Assembly (NCBI RefSeq): GCF_900143085.1
Contig: NZ_FRCZ01000002.1
Span: 186,001 to 250,000 of the forward strand
Reading direction: 5' to 3'
DNA: 64,000 bases
Origin: Gracilibacillus kekensis
GTDB lineage: Bacteria; Bacillota; Bacilli; Bacillales; Amphibacillaceae
Part shown: positions 37,363 through 45,760 of the stretch, in pieces
Numbering within the stretch: the first letter of the stretch is position 1
Layout: each line of letters starts with the position of its first letter
Made by a program: the position numbers and the translations under genes
Notes under the pieces: model-generated
Told to the model about the DNA's origin: nothing
Databases searched by the model: none
Seen by the model: only the letters and a program-made list of their open reading frames with translations

Positions 37363-38904
37363 TTATTCAGAATCATTTGTTTTCATTATCTCGGAAGGAG
37401 TAAAACCCTTCATCCTTTTAAACAGTTGGCTAAAATACTGAGGGTTATTACCAAAACCTAACCTTTCCGCTAATTCGAATACTTTAATATCTTGCTCAGA
37501 CTCAATTATTTCAACAGCTCTATTGATTCTGGCATTTGTCACATATGAAGAGAAACGATGACCAGTTTCTTTTTTAAAGGTTTTACCTAAGTAATCTGCA
37601 TTCATATATAAACAATTATTTGCTAACCATTGCAATGATAATTCTGGATTTTCAATTTCCTCGTTAATGCACTCTAACATTTGACTAATAACCTTCGGAT
37701 ACTTTTTAGGGTGTTCCACTTGATCTACCATTCTACTAAATAAGTCTTTAAAGAAAGTAATAAATTCTGTAATATGTTGAAAATCTTCTAATTTTCCAAT
37801 CGCTTGTATACGATCTTCTGTCGAATACCTGGAATGTTTACTCATTAACAATAAATAAATTTGAATAAAATAACCCCTTGTCGTTTTGGGACTTATCTTA
37901 TCCACTTCCAATTGATTAACAAACATTTTTACATAGTTCAAAGCTTCGGCTTGTTGATTTTTTTTCAAATAATACAATAGTTTATCTAGATCCATTTCGA
38001 TATCAGCGTTTAAATTCTCATAAAAGGACATCCAATTTTTATAGTTAACAACACTATAAGCAGGAAGATAAAATAATTGCTGAATGATATCTTCTAATTT
38101 CGGAACATTTTTTAAAGTATCTTTCGTATAACACTCAGTAGATACAACACTATAACCATTTTTAAATGCAGAAGAATACGCATCTAAAAAATCATACACC
38201 TCTTTTTCTGAAATTGTTTTTGGCATCATGATAAGAATTTTATTTTCGATAAAAGTTGTAATAACTTCCGATTCATCCCATCGGATTTTAATCGATTCCA
38301 CTACTTCCGTAATTTGATCGTATGAAACGATTCCATCCATATCAATATACCAGAAGTAAAAGGTTTCTGAAGCATATACTTGTTCTATCAGACTTTTCAT
38401 TTTCTTGTCTGTAGCGTCTGTTAACTGTTGATACAGAAAAAATTGCCTAACGATTTCCTCTTGCTCGGATAAACTGTTTTTCGTGACTTCTTCTTCCATT
38501 ACCTTCATATATGTTAGTGCTTTTTCCTCTTCTTGCTTTTCTTTAACCACTTCTTTTAATGCTTCTGCAATATTATTTTCGTTACACGGCTTTAACAAAT
38601 AATGCTTGACACCATAACGCATTGCTTGCCTCGCATATTCAAATTCATTGTATCCAGATAAAAATATCCATTTTATATCTGGATATTCTGTTTTCGCTTT
38701 TTTTACTAATTCGATTCCATCTAACCCTGGCATGGTTATATCTGTGATAACAATGTCAGTTTCGTTTTCGGAAATAAAATCATACGCTTCCATTCCGTTC
38801 ATGGCTTTTCCAATTAACTCCGTTTGGTGGCTAGACCAATCGACAATCACCGATATACCGTCTAGAATCATTCGTTCATCATCTACTAACAATACTTTGT
38901 ACAT
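37363..38904 (-). CDS. AraC-type response regulator (YesN-like)
   Basis: A 513-residue regulator: receiver domain at residues 1-120 with phosphorylation site D55 (ITDITMPGLDG) and K105 in YLLKPC; a middle region of ~290 residues; and two C-terminal AraC-type helix-turn-helices (~410-510; FELAERLGFGNNPQYFSQLFKR). It would activate the adjacent importer. It overlaps the kinase gene by 26 nt. Confidence 0.9.
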   Translation of the reverse strand: MYKVLLVDDERMILDGISVIVDWSSHQTELIGKAMNGMEAYDFISENETDIVITDITMPGLDGIELVKKAKTEYPDIKWIFLSGYNEFEYARQAMRYGVKHYLLKPCNENNIAEALKEVVKEKQEEEKALTYMKVMEEEVTKNSLSEQEEIVRQFFLYQQLTDATDKKMKSLIEQVYASETFYFWYIDMDGIVSYDQITEVVESIKIRWDESEVITTFIENKILIMMPKTISEKEVYDFLDAYSSAFKNGYSVVSTECYTKDTLKNVPKLEDIIQQLFYLPAYSVVNYKNWMSFYENLNADIEMDLDKLLYYLKKNQQAEALNYVKMFVNQLEVDKISPKTTRGYFIQIYLLLMSKHSRYSTEDRIQAIGKLEDFQHITEFITFFKDLFSRMVDQVEHPKKYPKVISQMLECINEEIENPELSLQWLANNCLYMNADYLGKTFKKETGHRFSSYVTNARINRAVEIIESEQDIKVFELAERLGFGNNPQYFSQLFKRMKGFTPSEIMKTNDSE

Positions 38905-40663
38905 AGGCTTGTTTCTCCTCCTTTGGCAGCATGATGGAAACTTTTGTACCTTTACCGATCACACTATCCACCTTCAACCCATACTCTTCACCAAATAACA
39001 ACTTAATTCTTTCATTAATATTTCGTAACCCGATACCTGTTCCTTTTGGTTGATATTCTCCAGTTTCAATTTGCTCTAGAAATGCTTTTTGCATGCCTGG
39101 TCCATTATCCTCAACATGAATAATAAAGAATCCTTTTTCTTCCATAACAGATAGTTGAATTTTACAAACTCCTATCATTTCCTGCAGCCCATAGCGGATA
39201 GCATTCTCTACTAATGGTTGAATAATAAACTTTGGAACTTGCTCAGATAAATAGGAATCTGGTATATCTTTACTAAACTCTAATCTTTCTTCAAATCGAT
39301 AACTTTGAATGGTTATGTAGTGCTCTGCTATCGATAACTCTTCTTCTAAGGAAATTAATGTGTCCTTCATATTAATGGAGGCACGCAATACATATCCTAA
39401 AGATTCCGCCATTTGAGATATTTTCTTTTCTCCCACTATTTTTGCGGACCAATTGATCGACTCAAGTGTATTATAAAGAAAATGTGGATTGACTTGTGCC
39501 TGTAGTGTTTTAAATTCTGATTCTTTAATTAATAATTGCTTTTTATAATTTTCTCCGATTAGATAATTGATTTGATTCATCATCTTTTTGAAGTTTTCAT
39601 GCATTTGCCCTGCTTCATCCCTGGTTAACTCGGTTTCCATTCCAACATCATAATAGTCGAGGTCACCTGTCTGCACTTTTTTCATTTTCTTATTGAGGCT
39701 TTCAATTGGATTTATAATCGTACCTGTAAATTTTGTTCCTAAAAAAATCATAAGCAAAAACAATCCAAAATACGTTAGAAAAACAGCTGTTCTTGCTTTC
39801 GTTATTACAGTAAACAAATTACTGTAAGGAGTTAAAATCATATAAGTCCAATCCAAATGATTTGCTTCAGAATAAGTAAGAAAATAGCGTTCTCCTTTAT
39901 ATTTGATAATTTGATAACCTTGTTCATTTTTGTTCATATATTCTGATGGATTAATCGAATCGATGCGATGTTCATTGGCAAATACAGTGTTGTCATTCTT
40001 ATCAAATATTAGAAAATCCGTTTCCTGTTCTTCTAAATTGTTTGTCAGTTCATTCATGATTTCATGAATATCAACACGTACACCTACCGTACCCAGTCTA
40101 TCAAAGGAGAATTCCAAATACTCTCTTATATCCCTGACCGCCATTACAGTTTGGTCATTGCCTGAAGGTGAGACCCAGTTGACTCCTCCTTCTTCTTCTC
40201 TTGCCACTTCCTTCATTGTTTGTAATCTTTCTTTTGACATATTCAACATGAAATTACCACTGGCATATTCTTTATCAAATACATCGTATACCTGGATTGA
40301 TTGCACATATTTGTTTAGTGCACCTATATGTAATAATCTTTTTCTTAATTCATTTCCAATCATGAATTTATCATAGCTTGAATCGGTACTGCTTAGCTCT
40401 TGAAGATAAGATTGAACATAGGAATCCGTCGAAATCTGATAAGATAATCGTTCCATTTTTTTTAATTCTGCTTCAACCGAATTGGTAGATACCTGTAATG
40501 CTTGAGCAGATTGACGATATATTTCTTTATTATATAAATTAAAGGCATATTGTAAAATCGATAAACCCCCAATACTAAAAGCGAGTAAAACCAACGAAGT
40601 TAGGATTACCATTTTATACTTCAGACGCAAATTCAAATAATATTCACGGATTTTTCGAAACAT
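38879..40663 (-). CDS. Membrane sensor histidine kinase (YesM-like)
   Basis: A 594-residue kinase: a membrane helix near residues 20-40, an extracellular sensor of about 250 residues, a second helix near 290, a HAMP domain, then a His-kinase domain with QAQVNPHFLYNTLESINW (phosphorylated His) and an ATPase domain with NAIRYGLQ and GTGIGLRNI. LytS/YesM subclass. ATG 40663 with GAGGTGAG upstream is preferred; an upstream in-frame start would add 26 residues across the cre-like site. Confidence 0.9.
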   Translation of the reverse strand: MFRKIREYYLNLRLKYKMVILTSLVLLAFSIGGLSILQYAFNLYNKEIYRQSAQALQVSTNSVEAELKKMERLSYQISTDSYVQSYLQELSSTDSSYDKFMIGNELRKRLLHIGALNKYVQSIQVYDVFDKEYASGNFMLNMSKERLQTMKEVAREEEGGVNWVSPSGNDQTVMAVRDIREYLEFSFDRLGTVGVRVDIHEIMNELTNNLEEQETDFLIFDKNDNTVFANEHRIDSINPSEYMNKNEQGYQIIKYKGERYFLTYSEANHLDWTYMILTPYSNLFTVITKARTAVFLTYFGLFLLMIFLGTKFTGTIINPIESLNKKMKKVQTGDLDYYDVGMETELTRDEAGQMHENFKKMMNQINYLIGENYKKQLLIKESEFKTLQAQVNPHFLYNTLESINWSAKIVGEKKISQMAESLGYVLRASINMKDTLISLEEELSIAEHYITIQSYRFEERLEFSKDIPDSYLSEQVPKFIIQPLVENAIRYGLQEMIGVCKIQLSVMEEKGFFIIHVEDNGPGMQKAFLEQIETGEYQPKGTGIGLRNINERIKLLFGEEYGLKVDSVIGKGTKVSIMLPKEEKQAYVQSIVSR

Positions 40664-40683
40664 AATCTCACCTCGCTTTTTAA

Positions 40684-40697
40684 TGTTAACGCTTCCA
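40684..40697 (-). promoter_or_regulatory. cre-like site before the kinase gene
   Basis: On the minus strand TGGAAGCGTTAACA matches the cre consensus at all but position 3. It lies 21 bp upstream of the start codon, suggesting CcpA also controls the regulator pair. Confidence 0.6.
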
Positions 40698-40761
40698 ATT
40701 AAGTGCACTATTATTATATGGGTAAATAATAATAGCGTCAATTCTATGAACTATTCTTACA

Positions 40762-41148
40762 TTAATCACCAGGATTTACTATATAAAAACCGAAAGCAAA
40801 TAAAAAGATAGCTCCCATAATACTTATCAAAATATAAGCAATCAATTCTTTCCATTTTTTATCATTGAATAATTGGACAGATTCTACGCTAAAAGTAGAA
40901 AAAGTTGTGAATGCTCCAAAAAAACCGATCACTAGTCCTAAATAAATCGGATCTGAATAATCTCCACTATGGTATTCTCCATAATAAAAACTGAAAAATG
41001 TACCTAAACCGAACGATCCCAGTAGGTTAACAACAAGCATCGCAACTGGAAATTGTGGTTGTTTGTTTCTTTTCATCAGTAACACACCGAATAAATAACG
41101 ACTAACAGCACCAATTGCTCCACCAATGATAAGTAGTGAAATATTCAT
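40762..41148 (-). CDS. crcB: Fluoride channel subunit CrcB/Fluc (second of pair)
   Basis: A 128-residue four-helix membrane protein with the Fluc marks GGAIGAVSRYL, NLLGSFGLG and FGAFTTFSTFS. Fluc proteins export fluoride as dual-topology homodimers or as heterodimers of two paralogues; two adjacent genes suggest the heterodimer form. Overlaps the preceding crcB by 4 nt. Confidence 0.92.
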   Translation of the reverse strand: MNISLLIIGGAIGAVSRYLFGVLLMKRNKQPQFPVAMLVVNLLGSFGLGTFFSFYYGEYHSGDYSDPIYLGLVIGFFGAFTTFSTFSVESVQLFNDKKWKELIAYILISIMGAIFLFAFGFYIVNPGD

Positions 41149-41561
41149 TTTGCATTCACCTCTTTTCGTTGATTATTTATTTTTGCAGCGAAGCGGGTAC
41201 CAATTAAATAACCGCAAAACGCGAGCAATATACCACCTAATACAGATCCAATAACATATGTGAATACTTCTATGAATGAAAATGTGGCAAATAAGCTCAA
41301 TGTATCTGCTGCGAATGTTGACATTGTGGTAAAACCACCGCACAGTCCAACCCCTAAGCCTACTTTCAGCCATTCTTTCCGAATGAGAACAATAAACCAA
41401 GCTGTTAAAAATCCTAATAAAAAACTCCCAATAAGGTTTTCTAAAATCGTTCCGATCGGATACACTGAATTGCTTGTTAGAATATTCAGACTGTAACGAC
41501 CATATGTACCAATAGCTCCACCTATCGCGACCGCTAGTATGTTTTTCCAATGGTTATTCAT
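41145..41561 (-). CDS. crcB: Fluoride channel subunit CrcB/Fluc (first of pair)
   Basis: A 138-residue four-helix membrane protein: GGAIGTYGRYSL, ENLIGSFLLGF and GLCGGFTTMSTFA are the family motifs. Encoded first of a tightly coupled pair; GGCGG precedes the ATG. No fluoride riboswitch was recognised upstream. Confidence 0.92.
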   Translation of the reverse strand: MNNHWKNILAVAIGGAIGTYGRYSLNILTSNSVYPIGTILENLIGSFLLGFLTAWFIVLIRKEWLKVGLGVGLCGGFTTMSTFAADTLSLFATFSFIEVFTYVIGSVLGGILLAFCGYLIGTRFAAKINNQRKEVNAK

Positions 41562-41726
41562 TAATAAAGCCGCCTTTCTTGGAATGTACCCTCTATCTAT
41601 ATACTTTACATCTTTTCACCTGTATTAGTAAGAGCTTCAGTTAAAAGAATTAGCTTTTGATTAAAATAAAAATTTTTGAGGATATGGTAAAATCACTCAC
41701 CTTATCTAAAAATTTCTAAATATTAC

Positions 41727-41756
41727 TTGACAGGAATATTCCTGTAATGGAATAAT
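41727..41756 (+). promoter_or_regulatory. Candidate promoter with 12-bp palindrome, reading toward the arsR-type gene
   Basis: TTGACA (41727-41732), 18-bp spacer, AATAAT (41751-41756). The palindrome AGGAATATTCCT (41732-41743) lies in the spacer and could be the operator of the ArsR-type regulator. It is ~245 bp before that gene, so a long leader is implied. The rest of the 41562-42001 gap shows nothing else convincing. Confidence 0.4.
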
Positions 41757-42001
41757 GTAATTAACAACAAGATGTAACATGAAAATAATTATACGACCAT
41801 TATCGAGTCTATATTCACTGTTAACTAATGGTTAGTAATCTTATCATGAAGTTAACGACCGTCTTCTCTTAGCATTTTTGTAATACTGTGAGAGACAATG
41901 AAGGTTTGTTAACATTTGATAAGTAAAAATACGGAGGTGGTATTTTTCAACAGCTTGAATAACAAACCTAAAAAAATATACCAGACAGGAGATTATACAA
42001 C

Positions 42002-42328
42002 ATGAACGTACAAACATTTCGTGCACTTTCAGAACCCAATCGGCTTGCAATTGTCGAGCTTTTGCTTGAAGAGTCTCTTCCAGTAGGAAAAATTGCTGAT
42101 AAACTAGATTTAAATCAGCCGCAAACATCTAAGCACCTTCGTGCATTAAGTGAAGCAGGACTCGTTGAAATGCAACCAATAGCAAATCGTCGCATTTATA
42201 AGTTAAAGCCAGAACCACTTCAAGAGTTAGACAAGTGGCTTGAATCCTATCGTCAAACATGGGACTCACGGATGGATCGATTGGACGATTATCTTGATGT
42301 TTTACAAGGAAAAAAACCACTAAATTAA
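42002..42328 (+). CDS. ArsR-family transcriptional regulator
   Basis: A 108-residue winged-helix repressor (FRALSEPNRLAIVELLLEES, LDLNQPQTSKHLRALSEAGLV split at ~38-58). No metal-binding Cys pair is present. Regulators of this subclass are habitually encoded with SRPBCC proteins, as here. AGGAG precedes the ATG. First of a three-gene set. Confidence 0.9.
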   Translation: MNVQTFRALSEPNRLAIVELLLEESLPVGKIADKLDLNQPQTSKHLRALSEAGLVEMQPIANRRIYKLKPEPLQELDKWLESYRQTWDSRMDRLDDYLDVLQGKKPLN

Positions 42329-42432
42329 TAATTAAAAATAAGATTAGCAATTGCATAGTTAATACAATTATACAAGCATCACGAAAATCACACTTATAAC
42401 TTTTTGTATATATAAAGGATGGAGGAATGACA

Positions 42433-42948
42433 ATGTCAATTAATGAATTAAACTCTAGAGTTGAGAACGATAAGGTACTAGTACTGGAACGTACCTTCGA
42501 TGCTCCGCGTGATCTCGTTTTTCTAATGTTTAAAGAACCGGAACATCTTAAGCATTGGTGGGGGCCTAATGGATGGGAACTTCCCGTTTGCACAATAAAT
42601 TTCCGACCGGGTGGTTCATGGCATTACTGTATGGAATGTATGGATCGAAACCAAGGAGATTTTTTCGGAATGGTATCCTGTGGAAAAGCTATATATAAGG
42701 ATATTATCGAGCCAAAAATGATTATTTATACCGATTACTTTTCTGATGGTGATGGGCATATCGATGAAACGATGCCGTCATCAGATATAACGTTAGAATT
42801 CATCGATTTGGGTGAGTCGACAAAGCTTATTAATCGAGCAGAATATGTATCTTCTGATGAGTTGAACAAAGTTATGGATATGGGCATGCTAGAGGGTATT
42901 ACAGAAACTTGGAACCGTCTGCAGGAGCGTCTGAACGAAGTAAAATAA
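42433..42948 (+). CDS. SRPBCC (AHSA1/START-like) domain protein
   Basis: A 171-residue single SRPBCC domain: VLERTFDAPRDLVFLMFKEPEHLKHWWGP (split at ~17-45) is the usual AHSA1-like beginning, and ITETWNRLQERL the C-terminal helix. It forms a hydrophobic ligand pocket; the ligand is unknown. ATG 42433 has GGAGG 7 nt upstream; ATG 42427 is too close to it. Confidence 0.85.
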   Translation: MSINELNSRVENDKVLVLERTFDAPRDLVFLMFKEPEHLKHWWGPNGWELPVCTINFRPGGSWHYCMECMDRNQGDFFGMVSCGKAIYKDIIEPKMIIYTDYFSDGDGHIDETMPSSDITLEFIDLGESTKLINRAEYVSSDELNKVMDMGMLEGITETWNRLQERLNEVK

Positions 42949-42978
42949 ACTGAATCTTTAATCAGGAGGAGATTTTTT

Positions 42979-43896
42979 ATGAGTGAACAAAAAATCATTC
43001 CGCACTTATGGTTTAATAATGAAGCAAAAGAAGCTGCACAATTTTATACATCTATTTTCCCCGAGTCTAAAATCACGAGTGTTACGACTATACATGATAC
43101 ACCGTCAGGAGATAGTGATTCTATTTCTTTTAATCTGGCAGGTCATTCATTTATGGCTATAAATGGTGGACCACATTTTCAATTCAATCCGTCAATTTCT
43201 TTTTTTATTAATTTTGATCCCTCTAAAGATAAGAATGCTAAGGAAAATCTAGTCAAGCTTTGGGATAAATTATCTGAAGGTGGTACACCACTTATGCCTC
43301 TTCAGGAGTATCCATTCAGCAAACAATACGGATGGATTCAAGATAAGTTTGGTCTGACATGGCAGTTGATTCTTACAAATCCAGATGGAGAAGACCGCCC
43401 ATTTATTATACCTTCTTTAATGTTTGTTCAGGAGGTAAACGGTAAAGCAGAAGAAGCTAGTGATTTTTATCTATCCGTCTTTTATGATACAAGACGTGGT
43501 GAGGTCGTCCGTTATCCCTCAGGGATGGAGCCAGATAAAGAAGGTAATGTAATGTTTACAGATTTTATGCTTGAAAAACAATGGCTAGCTGCAATGGACA
43601 GTGCTCAAACCCATGACTTTCAATTTAATGAAGCTGTTTCACTTTTAGTTCAGTGTGATAACCAAGAAGAGATTGATTACTACTGGGAAAAGCTTTCCTC
43701 GGATCCGAACGCTGAACAATGTGGCTGGTTGAAGGATAAATATGGAGTCTCTTGGCAAGTTTGGCCAAAAGTTATGGGAGAAATGATGGCTAATGGTACA
43801 AGTGAACAAATGGAGCGAATAACTAAAGCTTTTCTACAGATGAAAAAATTTGATATTGAGAAATTAGAAGAAGCCTATCGAGATAAGTCAAAATAA
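42979..43896 (+). CDS. Two-domain VOC (PhnB/3-demethylubiquinone-like) protein
   Basis: A 305-residue protein with two tandem glyoxalase/bleomycin-resistance-fold domains (1-~150 starting IIPHLWFNNEAKEAAQFYTS, ~155-305 starting IPSLMFVQEVNGKAEEASDFY); KYGVSWQVWP ends the second. Such PhnB-like proteins have no established reaction despite some methyltransferase labels. Single-domain relatives are common; the duplication resembles known two-domain members. Follows the SRPBCC gene by 30 bp. Confidence 0.82.
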   Translation: MSEQKIIPHLWFNNEAKEAAQFYTSIFPESKITSVTTIHDTPSGDSDSISFNLAGHSFMAINGGPHFQFNPSISFFINFDPSKDKNAKENLVKLWDKLSEGGTPLMPLQEYPFSKQYGWIQDKFGLTWQLILTNPDGEDRPFIIPSLMFVQEVNGKAEEASDFYLSVFYDTRRGEVVRYPSGMEPDKEGNVMFTDFMLEKQWLAAMDSAQTHDFQFNEAVSLLVQCDNQEEIDYYWEKLSSDPNAEQCGWLKDKYGVSWQVWPKVMGEMMANGTSEQMERITKAFLQMKKFDIEKLEEAYRDKSK

Positions 43897-44041
43897 AACT
43901 TTTATAAATTTAATTCTTTGTGAAAGCTAATAATAAGAAGTGGGTCTATGCTTTCTAAACAATTTGTATAAACCTTACTTCTTTGTAGAAATATACATTG
44001 GTTGTCTTATTTTTACTTATTATTCATTAGTTGGAGGTAAA

Positions 44042-44346
44042 ATGATGGAGGTTCCAAAAGCTGCTTATTTAGCTTGCAGACTATTACGAACGGGAAAATC
44101 TTAAATAAAAAGAACTATAAACCTGATAAATATAAAAATTCATATATCTTAAGTATTAAAAAGAAAGTGGATGTTTTCTATACATTAACCGCTATTTTAC
44201 CCTACCTTCGTATCGAACAAAAAAGAAAAAGAGCCGAATGGATTCTAAAATATTATGATATTGTTACAGTAAGAAATGGAAAATACTCAAAAGAGAAATT
44301 AATTAAAAAAATGGAATTTGAAAATAACTTTTTTACACTTAATTAA
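44042..44346 (+). pseudogene. Remnant of a LAGLIDADG homing endonuclease
   Basis: A strong GGAGG site leads into MMEVPKAAYLACRLLRTGKS and a stop. MEVPKAAYLA is the usual lead-in to the first LAGLIDADG helix (AYLAGLIDGEG in relatives), which here is garbled. In the +1 frame the C-terminal part is clear: NKKNYKPDKYKNSYILSIKK, ILPYLRIEQKRKRAEWILKY and RNGKYSKEKLIKKMEFENNF, typical of the Bacillota stand-alone or intron-linked LAGLIDADG family. The middle (~50 residues) is lost. It converges on the intron-bearing ssrA gene, 67 bp away. Confidence 0.65.
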
Positions 44347-44390
44347 TAAGCGAATAAAAATCAAAGATCATTATTTTCTTTAAAGCACAA

Positions 44391-44418
44391 TAAAAAACCA
44401 CCAATTATGTATTGGTGG
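44391..44418 (-). terminator. Intrinsic terminator of ssrA
   Basis: Stem CCACCAAT / ATTGGTGG, sharing the terminal CCACCA of tmRNA, with a 5-nt loop and TTTTTTA on the minus strand. Confidence 0.9.
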
Positions 44419-45061
44419 AGACGGTGGGACGTGCTATTCCATGCTTTCGTCATGGCACTGACTATATCTTGAACCTGTTTAATGCTAACAGGTTCTTCGG
44501 CGTATTATGCAAAATGCAGATTTACTTTCGTATGCTCGAAAGTAGTATTTTACATCTTAGTACTACCTAAAAGGTAGCCTATAAGTCGATACACGGCTGT
44601 TGGATCACTCCACACACCGCTCGGTATTGCCTTATTACCAAAAAGGTAACGTAGGTTTCACCGATAAAGCCGAATTTTCACTTATGTGTTACCACATAAG
44701 GCGACTAATTACTAATCGAACCCACGTCCAAGGATATCGGCACTCAGGCGTCTACACGCATAGTTGGTATATTAGTTGTTCGCTAGCTCTTCTGCCTACC
44801 AACAGGCGTCCGAGTAGCTAGTCTGATTAGACTCTTCTACAAATCCACAGACGGAGGATCGTAGCGTAGCCCACTAATAAGTGAGACCCTTCGATCTATC
44901 ACATGGGCGATGATAGGAAGGATCCTTTAGGCAGTGCTTACGCAGCTGCTAAAGAGTAATTGTTTTCTTTGCCAGTTATTATTGGCGATAACGTTTTACG
45001 AGTCGTAACCTCGACGCGCAACCTGAGCTCGACCTACCCCTGTCGAATCCGGAACGTCCCC
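44413..45061 (-). ncRNA. ssrA: tmRNA (ssrA), interrupted in the T loop by a group I intron
   Basis: The 5' end GGGGACGTTCCGGATTCGACAGG pairs with the 3' end CGTCTCC-ACCA (CCA encoded) to form the acceptor stem; TCGAGCTCAGGTTGCGCGTCGAGG and later pseudoknot hairpins follow. The tag reading frame is 44973-44938: GGC AAA GAA AAC AAT TAC TCT TTA GCA GCT GCG TAA, giving (A)GKENNYSLAAA. Exon 1 is 45061-44715 and exon 2 is 44429-44413; the joined RNA is 364 nt, a normal length, with an intact T arm GTGGG-TTCGATT-CCCAC. With SmpB it rescues stalled ribosomes. smpB lies directly upstream. Confidence 0.96.
44430..44714 (-). ncRNA. Group I intron within ssrA (285 nt, no ORF)
   Basis: The splice sites fit group I rules: exon 1 ends CGAU, paired with GUCG in the intron (P1, U-G at the cut), and the intron ends in G before UCCCACC. 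P2 is CTTATGTG-GTAA-CACATAAG. P3 is TTCGGC/GCCGAA (44669-44674 with 44496-44501). P4 is TCGGT/ACCGA. P6 is capped by GTGA. P7.1 and P7.2 hairpins are CTACC/GGTAG and ACTTTCG/CGAAAGT. P8 is GAACCTGTT/AACAGGTTC. The S-motif AAGATATAGTC (44470-44460) is followed by P9 (GTGCCATG ... CATG, GCAC). The P7.1/P7.2 pair suggests subgroup IA. Confidence 0.95.
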
Positions 45062-45136
45062 ATATAAATATAGGGCATACGGACAAAAGCATTCAAGCTT
45101 ACTTTATTCAATTATAGATGTCCTGCCGATGTCTCT

Positions 45137-45164
45137 ATTATAACACATTGGAAACAGATTTCAA
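45137..45164 (-). promoter_or_regulatory. Likely ssrA promoter
   Basis: TTGAAA (45164-45159), 16-bp spacer, TATAAT (45142-45137) reads toward ssrA, with transcription starting near 45130 and ~70 nt of leader for RNase P to remove. A second candidate, TTGAAT-18-TATATT, would start almost at the mature 5' end. Confidence 0.6.
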
Positions 45165-45184
45165 GGTAATGAAACTGGTAAATA

Positions 45185-45649
45185 CTAGTTCAATCGATCT
45201 TTGATAGCTCGATCCATATCTCGTTTCGCTTGCTTCTGTTTTAAATCTTCTCGTTTATCAAATTTCTTTTTACCTTTACCAAGTCCAATTAATACTTTTG
45301 CAAAACCATTCTTAATATACACTTTTAAAGGAATAATTGAATAACCTGCCTGTTTACTCTCACCAATTAATTTATCAATTTGCTTTCGATGTAATAGCAA
45401 TTTTCGGGCTCGAGTTGGCTCATGGTTAAAACGGTTTCCCTGTTCATAAGTCGAAATATGCATATTATTAATATATGCTTCCCCTTGCTTAATGGTAGCG
45501 AAACTATCTTTTAGATTAACCCGTCCTGCTCTAATAGATTTAATCTCTGTACCTTGTAAAACTAGCCCTGCTTCATATGTTTCTTCTATAAAATAATCAT
45601 GATTTGCTTTTTTGTTTTGTGCTATGACCCTGCTTTGATTTTTCGCCAT
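45185..45649 (-). CDS. smpB: tmRNA-binding protein SmpB
   Basis: A 154-residue SmpB: an OB-fold core ([21 protein letters not shown] split at ~11-31; [18 protein letters not shown]) and a basic C-terminal tail ([21 protein letters not shown]) that lies in the empty mRNA channel. It delivers alanyl-tmRNA to stalled ribosomes. Gene order rnr-smpB-ssrA is that of B. subtilis. Confidence 0.97.
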   Translation of the reverse strand: MAKNQSRVIAQNKKANHDYFIEETYEAGLVLQGTEIKSIRAGRVNLKDSFATIKQGEAYINNMHISTYEQGNRFNHEPTRARKLLLHRKQIDKLIGESKQAGYSIIPLKVYIKNGFAKVLIGLGKGKKKFDKREDLKQKQAKRDMDRAIKDRLN

Positions 45650-45760
45650 ATCCGTTCCTCCTATTGTTACCGTGACACTTATTTTAACAAAAAAAAGAGA
45701 AACGTGCTAATCCTTATCTGTGCGTAGAGAAATAAAAGTAGAAAGGCTAAAAAAGCTTTT

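Noticed and set aside
41173-41550. Second long frame over the first crcB gene
   Set aside because: It is an alternate-frame shadow; the crcB frame has the family motifs and the ribosome-binding site.
41562-41720. Fluoride riboswitch upstream of crcB
   Set aside because: The conserved pseudoknot pattern could not be found by eye on the minus strand.
43897-44041. Terminator after the VOC gene
   Set aside because: AAGAAGT and ACTTCTT can pair, but the loop is ~45 nt and the T-run is poor.
44600-44821. Reading frame on the plus strand within ssrA
   Set aside because: It is antisense to the tmRNA and its intron, which explain the sequence fully.
44413-45061. Permuted (two-piece) tmRNA
   Set aside because: Both acceptor-stem strands are in normal order, and the extra 285 nt have group I splice sites and core pairings in place of permutation signals.
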